27,879 bases of DNA from Sutterella sp. (GTDB lineage: Bacteria > Pseudomonadota > Gammaproteobacteria > Burkholderiales > Burkholderiaceae_F), in contig JAHHRF010000021.1 of assembly GCA_020025955.1 (NCBI GenBank), positions 1-27,879 of the forward strand, read 5' to 3'. Shown here in pieces: positions 6,772 to 15,400 of this stretch. Position 1 is the stretch's first letter. The number at the start of each line of letters is the position of its first letter. The translations under genes and the position numbers were made by a program. The notes under the pieces were generated by a model. That model saw only the letters and a list, made by a program, of their open reading frames with translations. It ran no database searches and was not told the origin of the DNA.

Positions 6772-7983
6772 ATGAAGTTGCCTGTTTACCTTGATTATTC
6801 TGCGACGACGCCTTGCGATCCCCGCGTTGCCCAGAAAATGATCCCCTTTTTGACCGAAACCTTCGGTAACCCGGCGAGCCACAGCCACCAGTATGGGTGG
6901 GATGCGGAAGCCGCCGTGGAAGAAGCGCGTCGTCACGTGGCGGAAGCCATTGGGGCGGATCCCCGTGAAATCGTTTGGACCTCGGGTGCCACCGAAGCCG
7001 ACAACCTCGCCATTAAGGGCGCGGCCCACTTCTACCAGGAAAAGGGCAAGCACTTAATTACGGTGAAAACCGAACACAAGGCGGTGTTGGACTCCATGCG
7101 CCACCTTGAAATGGAAGGGTTTGAAGTCACGTACTTGGACGTGATGGAAAATGGCTTAATTGATATCGAGGCCTTCAAGGCTGCGATTCGTCCGGATACG
7201 ATTTTGGTGTCCGTGATGGGGGTCAACAACGAAATCGGTGTCATTCAAGACATCGTCACCATTGGGAACATCTGCCGCGAAAAGAAGATCATCTTCCATT
7301 GCGACGCCACCCAGGCTGTGGGCAAGATGAAGCTCGACATGAGCACGATGCCCGTCGACTTGATGAGCTTGTCGGCTCACAAGGTCTATGGTCCCAAGGG
7401 CATTGGCGCCCTTTATGTGCGTCGTCGTCCGCGCGTTCGTTTGGAATGCCAGATTCACGGCGGTGGTCATGAGCGCGGGATGCGCTCGGGCACGTTGGCT
7501 GCGCACCAGATCGTCGGCATGGGCGAAGCCTATCGCTTGATCAAGGAAGAGGGCGAAAGCGAAATGGTCCGCATCCGTGGGCTTCGTGATCGTCTCTGGG
7601 AAGGCTTACAGGCCGCGGTTCCTGAAATCTACTTAAACGGCGACTGGGAACACCGCGCCGGTAACAACTTAAACGTGAGCTTTGCCTTCATCGAAGGGGA
7701 AAGCCTCATGATGGCGATCAAGGACATCGCCGTGAGTTCGGGTTCGGCCTGCACCTCGGCCTCCCTTGAGCCCAGCTACGTCCTTCGTGCCTTGGGCCGT
7801 AACGACGAGTTGGCCCACAGCTCCATTCGCTTCACCTTAGGGCGCTTCACGACGGAAGAAGAAATCGACTTCGTCATTAAAACCATCGCCTCGAAGGTTG
7901 AGAAGTTGCGTGAAATGAGCCCCTTGTGGGAAATGCACCTTGATGGCGTGGACTTGTCCACCATCGAATGGACGGAACACTAA
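6772..7983 (+). CDS. iscS: Cysteine desulfurase IscS
   Basis: IscS is a PLP enzyme that strips sulfur from cysteine and hands it as persulfide to IscU and to tRNA-thiolation partners. The protein is 403 residues, the usual length. Landmarks are the N-terminal YLDYSATTP, ATEADN near 74, the PLP lysine Lys204 in SAHK, RSGT near 238 and the catalytic loop SSGSACTSAS with Cys327 (equivalent to E. coli Cys328). The loop type marks it as the housekeeping IscS group rather than SufS. ATG at 6772 has AAGGA 6 bases upstream. It is the second gene of the isc operon. Confidence 0.97.
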   Translation: MKLPVYLDYSATTPCDPRVAQKMIPFLTETFGNPASHSHQYGWDAEAAVEEARRHVAEAIGADPREIVWTSGATEADNLAIKGAAHFYQEKGKHLITVKTEHKAVLDSMRHLEMEGFEVTYLDVMENGLIDIEAFKAAIRPDTILVSVMGVNNEIGVIQDIVTIGNICREKKIIFHCDATQAVGKMKLDMSTMPVDLMSLSAHKVYGPKGIGALYVRRRPRVRLECQIHGGGHERGMRSGTLAAHQIVGMGEAYRLIKEEGESEMVRIRGLRDRLWEGLQAAVPEIYLNGDWEHRAGNNLNVSFAFIEGESLMMAIKDIAVSSGSACTSASLEPSYVLRALGRNDELAHSSIRFTLGRFTTEEEIDFVIKTIASKVEKLREMSPLWEMHLDGVDLSTIEWTEH

Positions 7984-8113
7984 TTTTTTATAATTAACGC
8001 TTTCTTCGGGGTCATGGCGGTCTTTTTAAGGTCGCCCCGAACACGAAAACGATCCCCACGGACGACCCCGACAGGGCTCAACCCCTCAAGAAAAGAAAGC
8101 GAGGAGAAACACC
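7984..8113 (+). other. Structured iscS-iscU spacer
   Basis: TTCGGGG (8005-8011) pairs with CCCCGAA (8035-8041), and the inside can pair further. A G-rich GAGGAG ribosome binding site for iscU lies at the right end. No T-run follows the stem directly, so it may tune mRNA processing or partial readthrough rather than end transcription. Confidence 0.4.
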
Positions 8114-8497
8114 ATGGCTTATAGCGAAAAATTGATTGACCATTACGAAAATCCCCGCAACGTGGGGCAGCTCGACCAGAAGGCGACCGATGTCGGTACC
8201 GGGATGGTCGGGGCGCCGGCTTGTGGCGACGTGATGCGTTTACAGATCAAAGTCAACCCCGAAGGCATTATTGAAGATGCCAAATTCAAGACCTACGGTT
8301 GTGGTTCCGCCATCGCCAGCTCGTCGTTGGTGACGGAATGGGTCAAGGGCAAGAGCATTGAAGAAGCCAGCGCGTTAACCAACGCTGAAATCGCACAGGA
8401 ATTGGCCTTGCCGCCCGTGAAGATTCACTGCTCCATTTTGGCTGAAGACGCCATTAAGGCCGCGATTAACGACTATCGCAAGAAGCAAGTCAAGTAA
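8114..8497 (+). CDS. iscU: Iron-sulfur cluster scaffold IscU
   Basis: IscU is the scaffold on which [2Fe-2S] and [4Fe-4S] clusters are first built with sulfur from IscS. The three ligand cysteines are at 37 (GAPACGD), 63 (TYGCGS) and 106 (KIHCS), with Asp39 and His105 beside them. LPPVK at 99-103 is the peptide recognised by the chaperone HscA, which is encoded downstream. The length of 127 residues is standard. The start is preceded by GAGGAG. Confidence 0.97.
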   Translation: MAYSEKLIDHYENPRNVGQLDQKATDVGTGMVGAPACGDVMRLQIKVNPEGIIEDAKFKTYGCGSAIASSSLVTEWVKGKSIEEASALTNAEIAQELALPPVKIHCSILAEDAIKAAINDYRKKQVK

Positions 8498-8511
8498 ACC
8501 CAGGAGGACCC

Positions 8512-8835
8512 ATGGCGGTTACGTTAACGGAATCGGCGGCTAAGCACGTCAGTAACTACATTGCCAAGCGTGGCAAGGGCTTAGGGCTTCGTCTCGGGGT
8601 GAAAACCTCCGGGTGCTCTGGGATGGCCTACAAGGTGGAATTTGCCGACGTTAAAGGCGAAGATGACCATATTTTTGAAAGCTTTGGCGTTAAGGTGTTT
8701 GTCGACGAAAAGAGCCTTCCCTACTTGGATGGCACGGAACTTGACTACACCCGCGAAGGCTTAAACGAAGGCTTTAAGTTCCATAACCCCAACGAGACGA
8801 GTCGTTGCGGGTGTGGCGAATCCTTCCACGTCTAA
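8512..8835 (+). CDS. iscA: A-type iron-sulfur carrier IscA
   Basis: This A-type carrier protein of 107 residues has the invariant cysteines Cys35 (TSGCSG) and the C-terminal CGC pair Cys99 and Cys101. It accepts or delivers iron-sulfur clusters to target apoproteins, mainly [4Fe-4S] enzymes under aerobic conditions. It begins 15 bases after iscU with a good AGGAGG site, indicating tight co-expression. Confidence 0.96.
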   Translation: MAVTLTESAAKHVSNYIAKRGKGLGLRLGVKTSGCSGMAYKVEFADVKGEDDHIFESFGVKVFVDEKSLPYLDGTELDYTREGLNEGFKFHNPNETSRCGCGESFHV

Positions 8836-8889
8836 GCGATGAGACGTAGCGTCACGGCGACGTTTGGCCCGTGTTGCTACTCGTGACAC

Positions 8890-8915
8890 AGGGGACCCGA
8901 TTAGAGTCCCCTTTG
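8890..8915 (+). terminator. Hairpin between iscA and hscB (possible attenuator)
   Basis: AGGGGAC (8890-8896) pairs perfectly with GTCCCCT (8906-8912) over a 9-base loop and is followed by only three T's. It resembles a weak intrinsic terminator that could lower expression of hscBA-fdx-iscX relative to iscSUA. That effect is inference. Confidence 0.4.
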
Positions 8916-8951
8916 TCGTTCAAACAGAATCCCAAAAAGAAAGGATGTCAA

Positions 8952-9476
8952 ATGAGTCAGTACGAAGCGTTTAAGCTCTTTGGGCTTAAACCTGCCTTTG
9001 GAATTGACCTGGCCCGCGTCGAGGCGGTACACCAGCAGATGATGTTAAAGGTCCACCCCGATCGCTTTGCCGATCGCCCGGCCGCAGAACGCCGTGCCGC
9101 GGAACAGTGGAGTGCGCGCTTTAATGAAGGGCTTCGCGTTTTAAAGGACCCGGTGCTCCGTGCCTCGGTCCTCTGTGAAGCCGCTGGCTTTCCCATCAAA
9201 GCGGAAACCAATACCGCCATGCCCATGGACTTCTTGATGCGTCAGATGACCGCGCGTGAAGCCTTGGACGAGGCAACGGGCGACGCCCAAGCGCTGGAAG
9301 CCCTTCTTGAGGACGCCCAACGTGATATCGACGCGGATCTTGACGCCTTGGCACAAGCCATTGACCAAGACGCCAACTACGAGCGTGCGGTTGAACTCGT
9401 TCGCGCCTTAATGTTTGAACGCAAATTCTCTGATGAAGTCCGTCATGCACTCCATGCGGCAGCCACCCAAGGGTAA
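8952..9476 (+). CDS. hscB: J-type co-chaperone HscB
   Basis: HscB brings IscU to the Hsp70 HscA and stimulates its ATPase. An N-terminal J-domain runs about residues 1-75 with the diagnostic HPD tripeptide (LKVHPDRF). A C-terminal helical domain follows, with MPMDFLMRQMTAREAL, typical of the IscU-binding part. The product is 174 residues, close to family length. The frame is open upstream to a GTG at 8871, but ATG at 8952 has AAAGGATG just before it and matches the usual MSQYEAFKLFGL N-terminus, and the longer version would include the hairpin at 8890-8912. Confidence 0.93.
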   Translation: MSQYEAFKLFGLKPAFGIDLARVEAVHQQMMLKVHPDRFADRPAAERRAAEQWSARFNEGLRVLKDPVLRASVLCEAAGFPIKAETNTAMPMDFLMRQMTAREALDEATGDAQALEALLEDAQRDIDADLDALAQAIDQDANYERAVELVRALMFERKFSDEVRHALHAAATQG

Positions 9477-9481
9477 GAACC

Positions 9482-11410
9482 ATGGCACTTTTTCAAATTT
9501 CTGAACCGGGCCTCTCGGCCGCGCCTCACGAACATCGTTTAGCCGTGGGGATCGACTTAGGGACCACGAATTCCTTAGTGGCGTCGGTCATCAGCGGTAG
9601 CGCTGAAGTGATTTTGGATGAAGCGGGTAACGCTATTCTTCCGTCGGTTGTGCATTACACCGAGTCGGGTGACGTGCGCGTGGGGGCCAAAGCCCTGGAA
9701 GAAGCGAGCCTTGACGCTAAAAATACGGTGAGTTCCGCCAAGCGCTTAATTGGTCGCACCATGAAGGATTTAGGGAACGTCGAGCACGTCGCCTATGAGC
9801 TCGTGGACGATCCTCAGATGGTGCGCATTAAAACGCGTGCGGGGGATGTGTCCCCCGTGGAAGTGAGCGCTGAGATTTTAAAGACCTTAGCGAAGCGCGC
9901 CTCGGACCGTTTAGGGGGCGACTTAACGGGCGCCGTGATTACGGTGCCGGCCTACTTCGATGATGCCCAGCGTCAAGCGACGAAGGATGCTGCGCGTCTG
10001 GCGAACTTATCCGTCCTGCGCCTCTTAAATGAGCCTACGGCGGCGGCCTTAGCCTATGGGTTAGATAACGAAGCCGAAGGCGTCTACTTGGTCTATGACC
10101 TTGGGGGCGGGACTTTTGACGTGTCCCTCTTAAAGCTCACGCAAGGCGTTTTTGAAGTCTTAGCCACGGGTGGGAATTCCGCCTTAGGGGGTGACGACTT
10201 TGACCGCGTGCTCTTCCAGGCCGTGTGCCAGAGCGCGGGGATTCCTGCGGCATCGCTTTCTGCCGCCGAATCCCGTCGTCTGTTGTCGGCCGCGCGCTCG
10301 ACCAAAGAAGCCTTAACGGAAGCGGACACGGCCGAATTAGCCTTTACGCTCGATAACGGTCAGGCGATGGCGGTGGCGTTGAGTCGCACTGACTTTAATG
10401 CGTTAACCGCAGGGCTCGTGAACGAAACCCTCCAGGCTGTGAAGGAAACCCTTCGTGAAGCCAACTTAACCCCCAACGACGTCAAGGGCGTTGTGATGGT
10501 GGGGGGCGCCACCCGCATGCCTTGCGTGCGCGAGGCCGTGGCCGCGCTTTTTGGGCGTGAGCCCTTAACGGGGATTGACCCCGATCGCGTGGTCGCGATG
10601 GGCGCTGCCATGCAGGCCAACAAGTTAGCCGGCAACACGACGGGGGACGATGACTGGTTACTGTTAGATGTGACGCCGTTGTCGCTCGGGTTAGAGACCA
10701 TGGGCGGCTTGGTGGAAAAGGTGATTCCTCGCAATTCCGCCATTCCGATTGCCCGCGCTCAGGACTTTACGACCTTTAAGGATGGGCAAACCGCCATGGC
10801 CATTCACGTCCTTCAAGGGGAACGTGAATTGGTGGACGCGTGCCGTTCGCTTGCTCGCTTTGAATTGCGTGGGATCCCCCCGATGGCCGCGGGTGCCGCA
10901 CGCATTCGTGTGACCTTCCAGGTGGATGCCGATGGCCTCCTTTCTGTGTCGGCCCGTGAAATGAAGACGGGGGTGGAAGCCTCCATTCAGGTGAAACCCA
11001 GCTACGGGCTCACGGACGAGGATATCGTCAAGATGCTCCAGGATGGGAACGCGGGGGCGGAAGCGGACATGCATGCCCGAGAACTTCGTGAGCAGCAAGT
11101 CGAAGCCCAGCGTTTGTTAGAGAGCACCCACTCCGCATTAGAAGCGGACGGGGACCTCTTGGACGCTGAAGAACGTCAAGCCGTGGATGCGTTAGTTAAC
11201 GCCTTAGCGACGGCGGCAGAAGGCGACGACGTGGCCACGATTAAGGCCGCCATTGACGCCTTAGCCAAGGGGACGGATACCCTGGCCGAGCGCCGTATGG
11301 ACCGTTCGATTCGTGAAGCGTTAGCCGGCATGAACATTGATGACGCCACGTTTGACCGCACCGAAGAAGAAGCCCGCAAGATTGATGATCACCTCAATGG
11401 TGTGAAGTAA
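9482..11410 (+). CDS. hscA: Hsp70-type chaperone HscA
   Basis: This specialised Hsp70 drives cluster transfer from IscU to acceptor proteins. The nucleotide-binding domain shows VGIDLGTTNSLVAS near 22, the phosphate-2 loop DLGGGTFDVS and VGGATRMPCVREAV; the substrate domain and a helical lid follow. The 642-residue length is normal for HscA, which is shorter at the C-terminus than DnaK. It begins 5 bases after the hscB stop codon, consistent with translational coupling. Its client motif LPPVK is present in the IscU of this operon. Confidence 0.96.
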   Translation: MALFQISEPGLSAAPHEHRLAVGIDLGTTNSLVASVISGSAEVILDEAGNAILPSVVHYTESGDVRVGAKALEEASLDAKNTVSSAKRLIGRTMKDLGNVEHVAYELVDDPQMVRIKTRAGDVSPVEVSAEILKTLAKRASDRLGGDLTGAVITVPAYFDDAQRQATKDAARLANLSVLRLLNEPTAAALAYGLDNEAEGVYLVYDLGGGTFDVSLLKLTQGVFEVLATGGNSALGGDDFDRVLFQAVCQSAGIPAASLSAAESRRLLSAARSTKEALTEADTAELAFTLDNGQAMAVALSRTDFNALTAGLVNETLQAVKETLREANLTPNDVKGVVMVGGATRMPCVREAVAALFGREPLTGIDPDRVVAMGAAMQANKLAGNTTGDDDWLLLDVTPLSLGLETMGGLVEKVIPRNSAIPIARAQDFTTFKDGQTAMAIHVLQGERELVDACRSLARFELRGIPPMAAGAARIRVTFQVDADGLLSVSAREMKTGVEASIQVKPSYGLTDEDIVKMLQDGNAGAEADMHARELREQQVEAQRLLESTHSALEADGDLLDAEERQAVDALVNALATAAEGDDVATIKAAIDALAKGTDTLAERRMDRSIREALAGMNIDDATFDRTEEEARKIDDHLNGVK

Positions 11411-11414
11411 CCCC

Positions 11415-11489
11415 GACGCCTCTCTTAAACTCTATTCGCGTGTGACCCCTAGGGGTGGACTTTTCCACCCCCGCGCGACGAGAGGCGTT
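11415..11489 (+). other. Long structured spacer between hscA and fdx
   Basis: A perfect outer stem CGCCTCTC (11417-11424) / GAGAGGCG (11480-11487) encloses a perfect inner hairpin GGGGTGGA (11452-11459) / TCCACCCC (11464-11471) with a CTTT loop. CGCG/CGCG segments can stack between them. There is no T-run after it, so it is more likely an RNA-processing or mRNA-stability element than a terminator. Confidence 0.5.
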
Positions 11490-11518
11490 ACTTTGAAAGA
11501 AAAAGAAAAGGAAGACTA

Positions 11519-11854
11519 ATGCCTAAAGTTACCGTTTTACCGCATGAAGAACTCTGTCCCAATGGCGCTACCTTTGAGTTGGCCGCCGGTGAAAACTTGG
11601 CCCGTGGCTTATTAGCCAACGGCATCAAGATTGAACACGCTTGTGAGTTTTCGTGCGCTTGCTCGACCTGTCACGTGTTGATCCGCGAAGGCTTGGATAG
11701 CTTAAGCGAAGCCGAAGACGAAGAGCTCGATCACTTGGACGCCGCCTTTGGGGCGGGGATGTACTCGCGCCTCTCTTGCCAGACCAAGATGGGTGACGAA
11801 GACATCACGGTGGAAATCCCGAAGTATTCGCGTAACCACGCCAAGGAGCATTAA
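11519..11854 (+). CDS. fdx: [2Fe-2S] ferredoxin of the isc operon
   Basis: This adrenodoxin-type ferredoxin of 111 residues supplies electrons for cluster assembly on IscU. Cluster ligands are Cys42, Cys48, Cys51 (CEFSCACSTC) and Cys87 (LSCQTKM); Cys46 is an additional conserved cysteine typical of Isc ferredoxins. An acidic helix (SEAEDEELDHLD) matches the partner-binding surface. The ATG follows GGAAGA after the structured spacer. Confidence 0.96.
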   Translation: MPKVTVLPHEELCPNGATFELAAGENLARGLLANGIKIEHACEFSCACSTCHVLIREGLDSLSEAEDEELDHLDAAFGAGMYSRLSCQTKMGDEDITVEIPKYSRNHAKEH

Positions 11855-11856
11855 TC

Positions 11857-12054
11857 ATGCTGAAATGGTCAGAACCGCGCCTCATCGCCGAAACCTTAGT
11901 GGATACGTTCCCAGACTTGGACCCCTTGTCGTTAAGTTTTGTGACGATGCACGAGATGATTTGCAACTTAGAGGACTTCGATGACGATCCTGAAAAGAGC
12001 AATGAAAAGATCCTCGAAGCCATTCTGACGATTTGGTTGGACGAGCGCGATTAA
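11857..12054 (+). CDS. iscX: IscX, small acidic protein of the isc operon
   Basis: This 65-residue acidic protein begins 2 bases after the fdx stop codon. The W-x-E-P/D start and the segment MHEMICNLEDFDDDPEKSNEKILEAIL identify IscX (YfhJ), which binds IscS and iron and tunes cysteine desulfurase activity. It is the last gene of the operon and is followed by a terminator. Confidence 0.95.
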   Translation: MLKWSEPRLIAETLVDTFPDLDPLSLSFVTMHEMICNLEDFDDDPEKSNEKILEAILTIWLDERD

Positions 12055-12077
12055 GGTCGCCTCTCCCAACACGAAAG

Positions 12078-12117
12078 CCGCCCGCAACGACGAGTTGTTG
12101 GGCGGTTTTTCGTTTTT
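12078..12117 (+). terminator. Terminator of the isc operon
   Basis: CCGCCC-g-CAAC pairs with GTTG-tt-GGGCGG over a 5-base loop, followed by TTTTTCGTTTTTT. It is a strong rho-independent terminator that ends the isc operon and marks the left side of the defence island. Confidence 0.9.
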
Positions 12118-12304
12118 TGATGTTAAGACGTCGACAGGCGTGACAATCTTCTGGGGTTTGTAAGGGTTAACGTTAGAGGGGATGTATTAAGCGACACTTT
12201 ATGACGCACTCGTGAGACCGGACACTATAAATTCTTAGGCTGACCGTTATAATTCAGGAACATAGGACAAAAGGCACCAAGGCTAACCCAAGCAAAGGTG
12301 TCTC
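12118..12304 (+). promoter_or_regulatory. Control region upstream of the ankyrin-protein/defence operon
   Basis: TATAAT at 12248-12253 is a perfect -10 box, with an additional TATAAA at 12227-12232. Neither has a good -35 box at 16-18 bases, which suggests an activator-dependent or weak promoter. GACACT occurs twice (about 12193 and 12221). From 12254 the sequence would be leader RNA, with AAAGGTG (12294-12300) as a ribosome binding site for the short ORF at 12305. No known repressor gene is adjacent. Confidence 0.4.
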
Positions 12305-12436
12305 ATGATCTGGCTCTCTACACGAGAGCTGTATGCCTGCAGAACCCTCTCTCTACACACTGACGATTTTCCATCGCTTTGGACTGTTCTCTCAAGCGCT
12401 GGGCTTGGGATGCTTCTTCATGTCGATTGCCAATAA
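12305..12436 (+). CDS. Possible 43-residue upstream ORF overlapping the ankyrin gene start
   Basis: ATG at 12305 is preceded by AAAGGTG (12294-12300), a better ribosome binding site than either candidate start of the large gene. The ORF ends at TAA 12434-12436, so it runs through the ATG at 12420 in another frame. The product (MIWLSTRELYACRTL..., ending LLHVDCQ) resembles nothing I know. A hairpin GCTCTC-tacac-GAGAGC (12314-12330) lies inside it. It could be a leader peptide that couples or limits translation of the ankyrin protein, or it may be spurious. Confidence 0.3.
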   Translation: MIWLSTRELYACRTLSLHTDDFPSLWTVLSSAGLGMLLHVDCQ

Positions 12437-15400
12437 GTACGCCGTCAACGCCAACGGTGAGAACCTTTTGCTCGAAGCCTTTAAAAATGGCGATAAAGAG
12501 GCGTATTACGAGGCCTTAGGGGCTGGGGTCAATCCGTACGTGCCTTCGCGTTATGGTCAGTGTGTGGGTGGCTTACTGTCGGTTGTTCGGGGGGATTTCC
12601 GCCCTATCCGACCGCTTTGGTATGAGTTCGATCCTGACGCGGGGAGTAAGGGCTTTAGTAAGGGCCTTCAACAGTTCTTGGACCATGCCACCACGACAGA
12701 GATTGCCTACACCTTGCCTTATATGTCGGGCATTCATATGGCGGCAGCTACGGATAATGTCGATGAGATTCGTGCTTTATCGAGCCACGCGCAAGACTTA
12801 GACGCCTGGGGTTATACCCCCATGATCTATGCCGTTGCTTGTTGTGCTCCGAATGCGGTTCGGACATTAAAGGAATGCGGTGGCGGAGGCTCTAAGCCCT
12901 TGGGGTCGGAGCAAGTTGGTCCTTTGAGCATTGTGTTGCCCGGTCGAAAAGTTTTGCCCGCCCATATGACGCGCTCTATCAACGTCCCTGATGCGCCTGT
13001 GGACATGGCCATTGAAAAGGCCAAGACGATTCATCAGGCCGCGGCAGAAGGCTTGCTCGACAAAGTTAAAACCCTTGTGGAAGCGGGTGTCCCCGTTGAC
13101 ATCCTTAGTTTTAATGGGAGTACGCCTTTACTTTGTGCCGCGCGAAAGGGGCATCGCGCTGTTTACGATTATTTGCTCTCGAAAGGAGCGGATTCCAAAC
13201 TCAAGAACTATGTTGGTGAGCACGCCTGGCATTTCGCCCGAGTAATTTTTGATGTTGGTATGCCAGATCGCGAGACTAAAAACGCGAAGCCCTCTAAACC
13301 TATGTTCGTGAATATTTTTCAAGCCGCAGCCTCAGGGGACCTTTGGGCGGTTAAACGATTGTTGGCCGGCGGGGTAGGAGTTAATACACGTGACTGGAAG
13401 GGGAATACCCCCTTGATGTACGCCGGCATGAACGGTCATCGAGATCTCTATAAGTATCTCCTTTCTCAAGGGGCGAGTCGTACCAACCATAATGTGCTTT
13501 TGCGACAACCTAAGGACTTTGAAGAGCGTCTTTTCGATAAGCCTGAGACGAAGGAAAAGCTTGAGGTTAAGGAAAAGCCTGTCGAACGTCCGACTCCCAA
13601 ACGTCCGTCCGTCGAGGTCTTCCCGGCACGGAAGCCGACGCCCAAAGCCTCGCGTGTTATTGGACCGAAGGATTTGATCGAGGCCGTGCTGGCGCGAAAT
13701 ATTGAAGCCATTCAGGAGTTAGTTGCGGCTGGGGCTGACCTCAATGTCTGCGATGAAGAAGGGCGCACCCCTTTGATGTTGGCGGCTGAAGCAGGGCATC
13801 GTGAGATCTATTACTACCTTCTCTCAAAGGGCGCTAAGCGTACGAGTAAGGTTGTGGCTCAATCCCAGCCTAAAAAAACCGAAACGCACGACGAGGGAGG
13901 CGATGAAGTTGCCGAAGAACGGGGGAGCCGTCAGCGTTCTGAAGAAGTTGCCTTAGAGGATAACCGCCAGAAAAACGCGGGTGCCAACCGTTATGTCATA
14001 GATAAAGAGGGTGGTCCCCGCTTGGTGTTGGTGGGTAATGCTGAACAGCCTTTGATCTATGGCTTTCTCTCCAGTGAGGGAGAGTGTAAGGACAAGGCGA
14101 AGGCTCAATCCCAGTCTGAAAAAGAAGAACAGGATGCCACCATTTCTAAACGAGATGCCGTGGTTGAGGGCGTTTTCGAGGACGATGAGATCGACGAAGG
14201 GATTAGCCATAAGCTTTTCGAAGAGGCGGCCTTAGAGGGTGACTTCCATTTAATGGTGTATCGCTACTATCGCGTACAGGATACGAGTCAAATTTCTAAG
14301 ACGCTGATTCAGGACGTTCGTAAACAAAAATTACGAAACGGCGACCTTATTGTGGATTGGCTCTATATGAAGGACTGCGGTCACTCAGAGCATAACGATC
14401 CGTTTGTGGAACGTATGGCTATCGCACGTGAGGCGACGGCAGAAGCCATTGTTAAGCGTGGTGATGTTAGGTTTTTGCTCGCGTATTTGGCGGTGAATCC
14501 AGAGCATTTTGGTCAGATCCAGTGGAGCACTAATCTGCTGGAATGGGCGACACAAGAACGCTTTTTGGTTGGGTTTAATTGGCTCCTTGCTCATGGTGCC
14601 CCTAATAAGCTCAAAGACAACCGTGCGACGGAAAATCACGATAAGGTCTTTGACTATGTGATGCGTGATTGGAAGAAACGTCTCGTCGCTCGAGTCAAAG
14701 CAAATCCGAAGCGAATCCCTGATGAATTGCTCTATGCAATAACCACGATTGAAGCTCGTGTGATCGATGACTATATCGACGCGGGGCTGCGTTTGGACGC
14801 AAAAACCGATCAAGGCGAAACCTTGATGGATTTGGCTGTAACGAGTCAATCGACGTATTACAAAACACAGCTGGTCCAAGCGAACGAAAACAGTCAAACC
14901 TCGTCATCGCCTGAGCACCTCGCAGAGGAATTCAGCGCGCCTCAGGAACCCACTTCAGATGTCTCTGAAAAAGAGGCAGAACCCGTTGCGCCCGCTTTGC
15001 TTGAGTTAGATGGCGACGCTGAGAAGGAAGAGATTCAAGCTGAACCGGTCATTGAAGAGTCAGTTGACGATGAGCCTACCTCTGAGCTACAGCCTGAAGA
15101 GGAAGAGGTGGCTGAAGAACAAATTGAAGAAAACGAAGAAGTCGAAGAGGAAGTTGAAGACGAAGAGGAACAGATAGAGGAGGAAGAGAAATCGGCCTTC
15201 GAAGCCTCAAAGTTGGCTGAGTCCAGCCGCTTGCGAGACGAAGATCTTGGCTATGCCAAGAAACTTGAAGACGCAGCCGTAGCGGGGCACTTCCAGTTGA
15301 TGGTGCATCTCTTCTATCTGATTCATGACAAGACTTGGATTGATGACACTTTGATTGAGCAAGTGCGCGAAGCCAATCCCGCTAACTCGGACATGATTAC

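Noticed and set aside
8871..8951. GTG start giving a longer HscB
   Set aside because: It would translate through the iscA-hscB hairpin, and the ATG at 8952 has a ribosome binding site and the family N-terminus.
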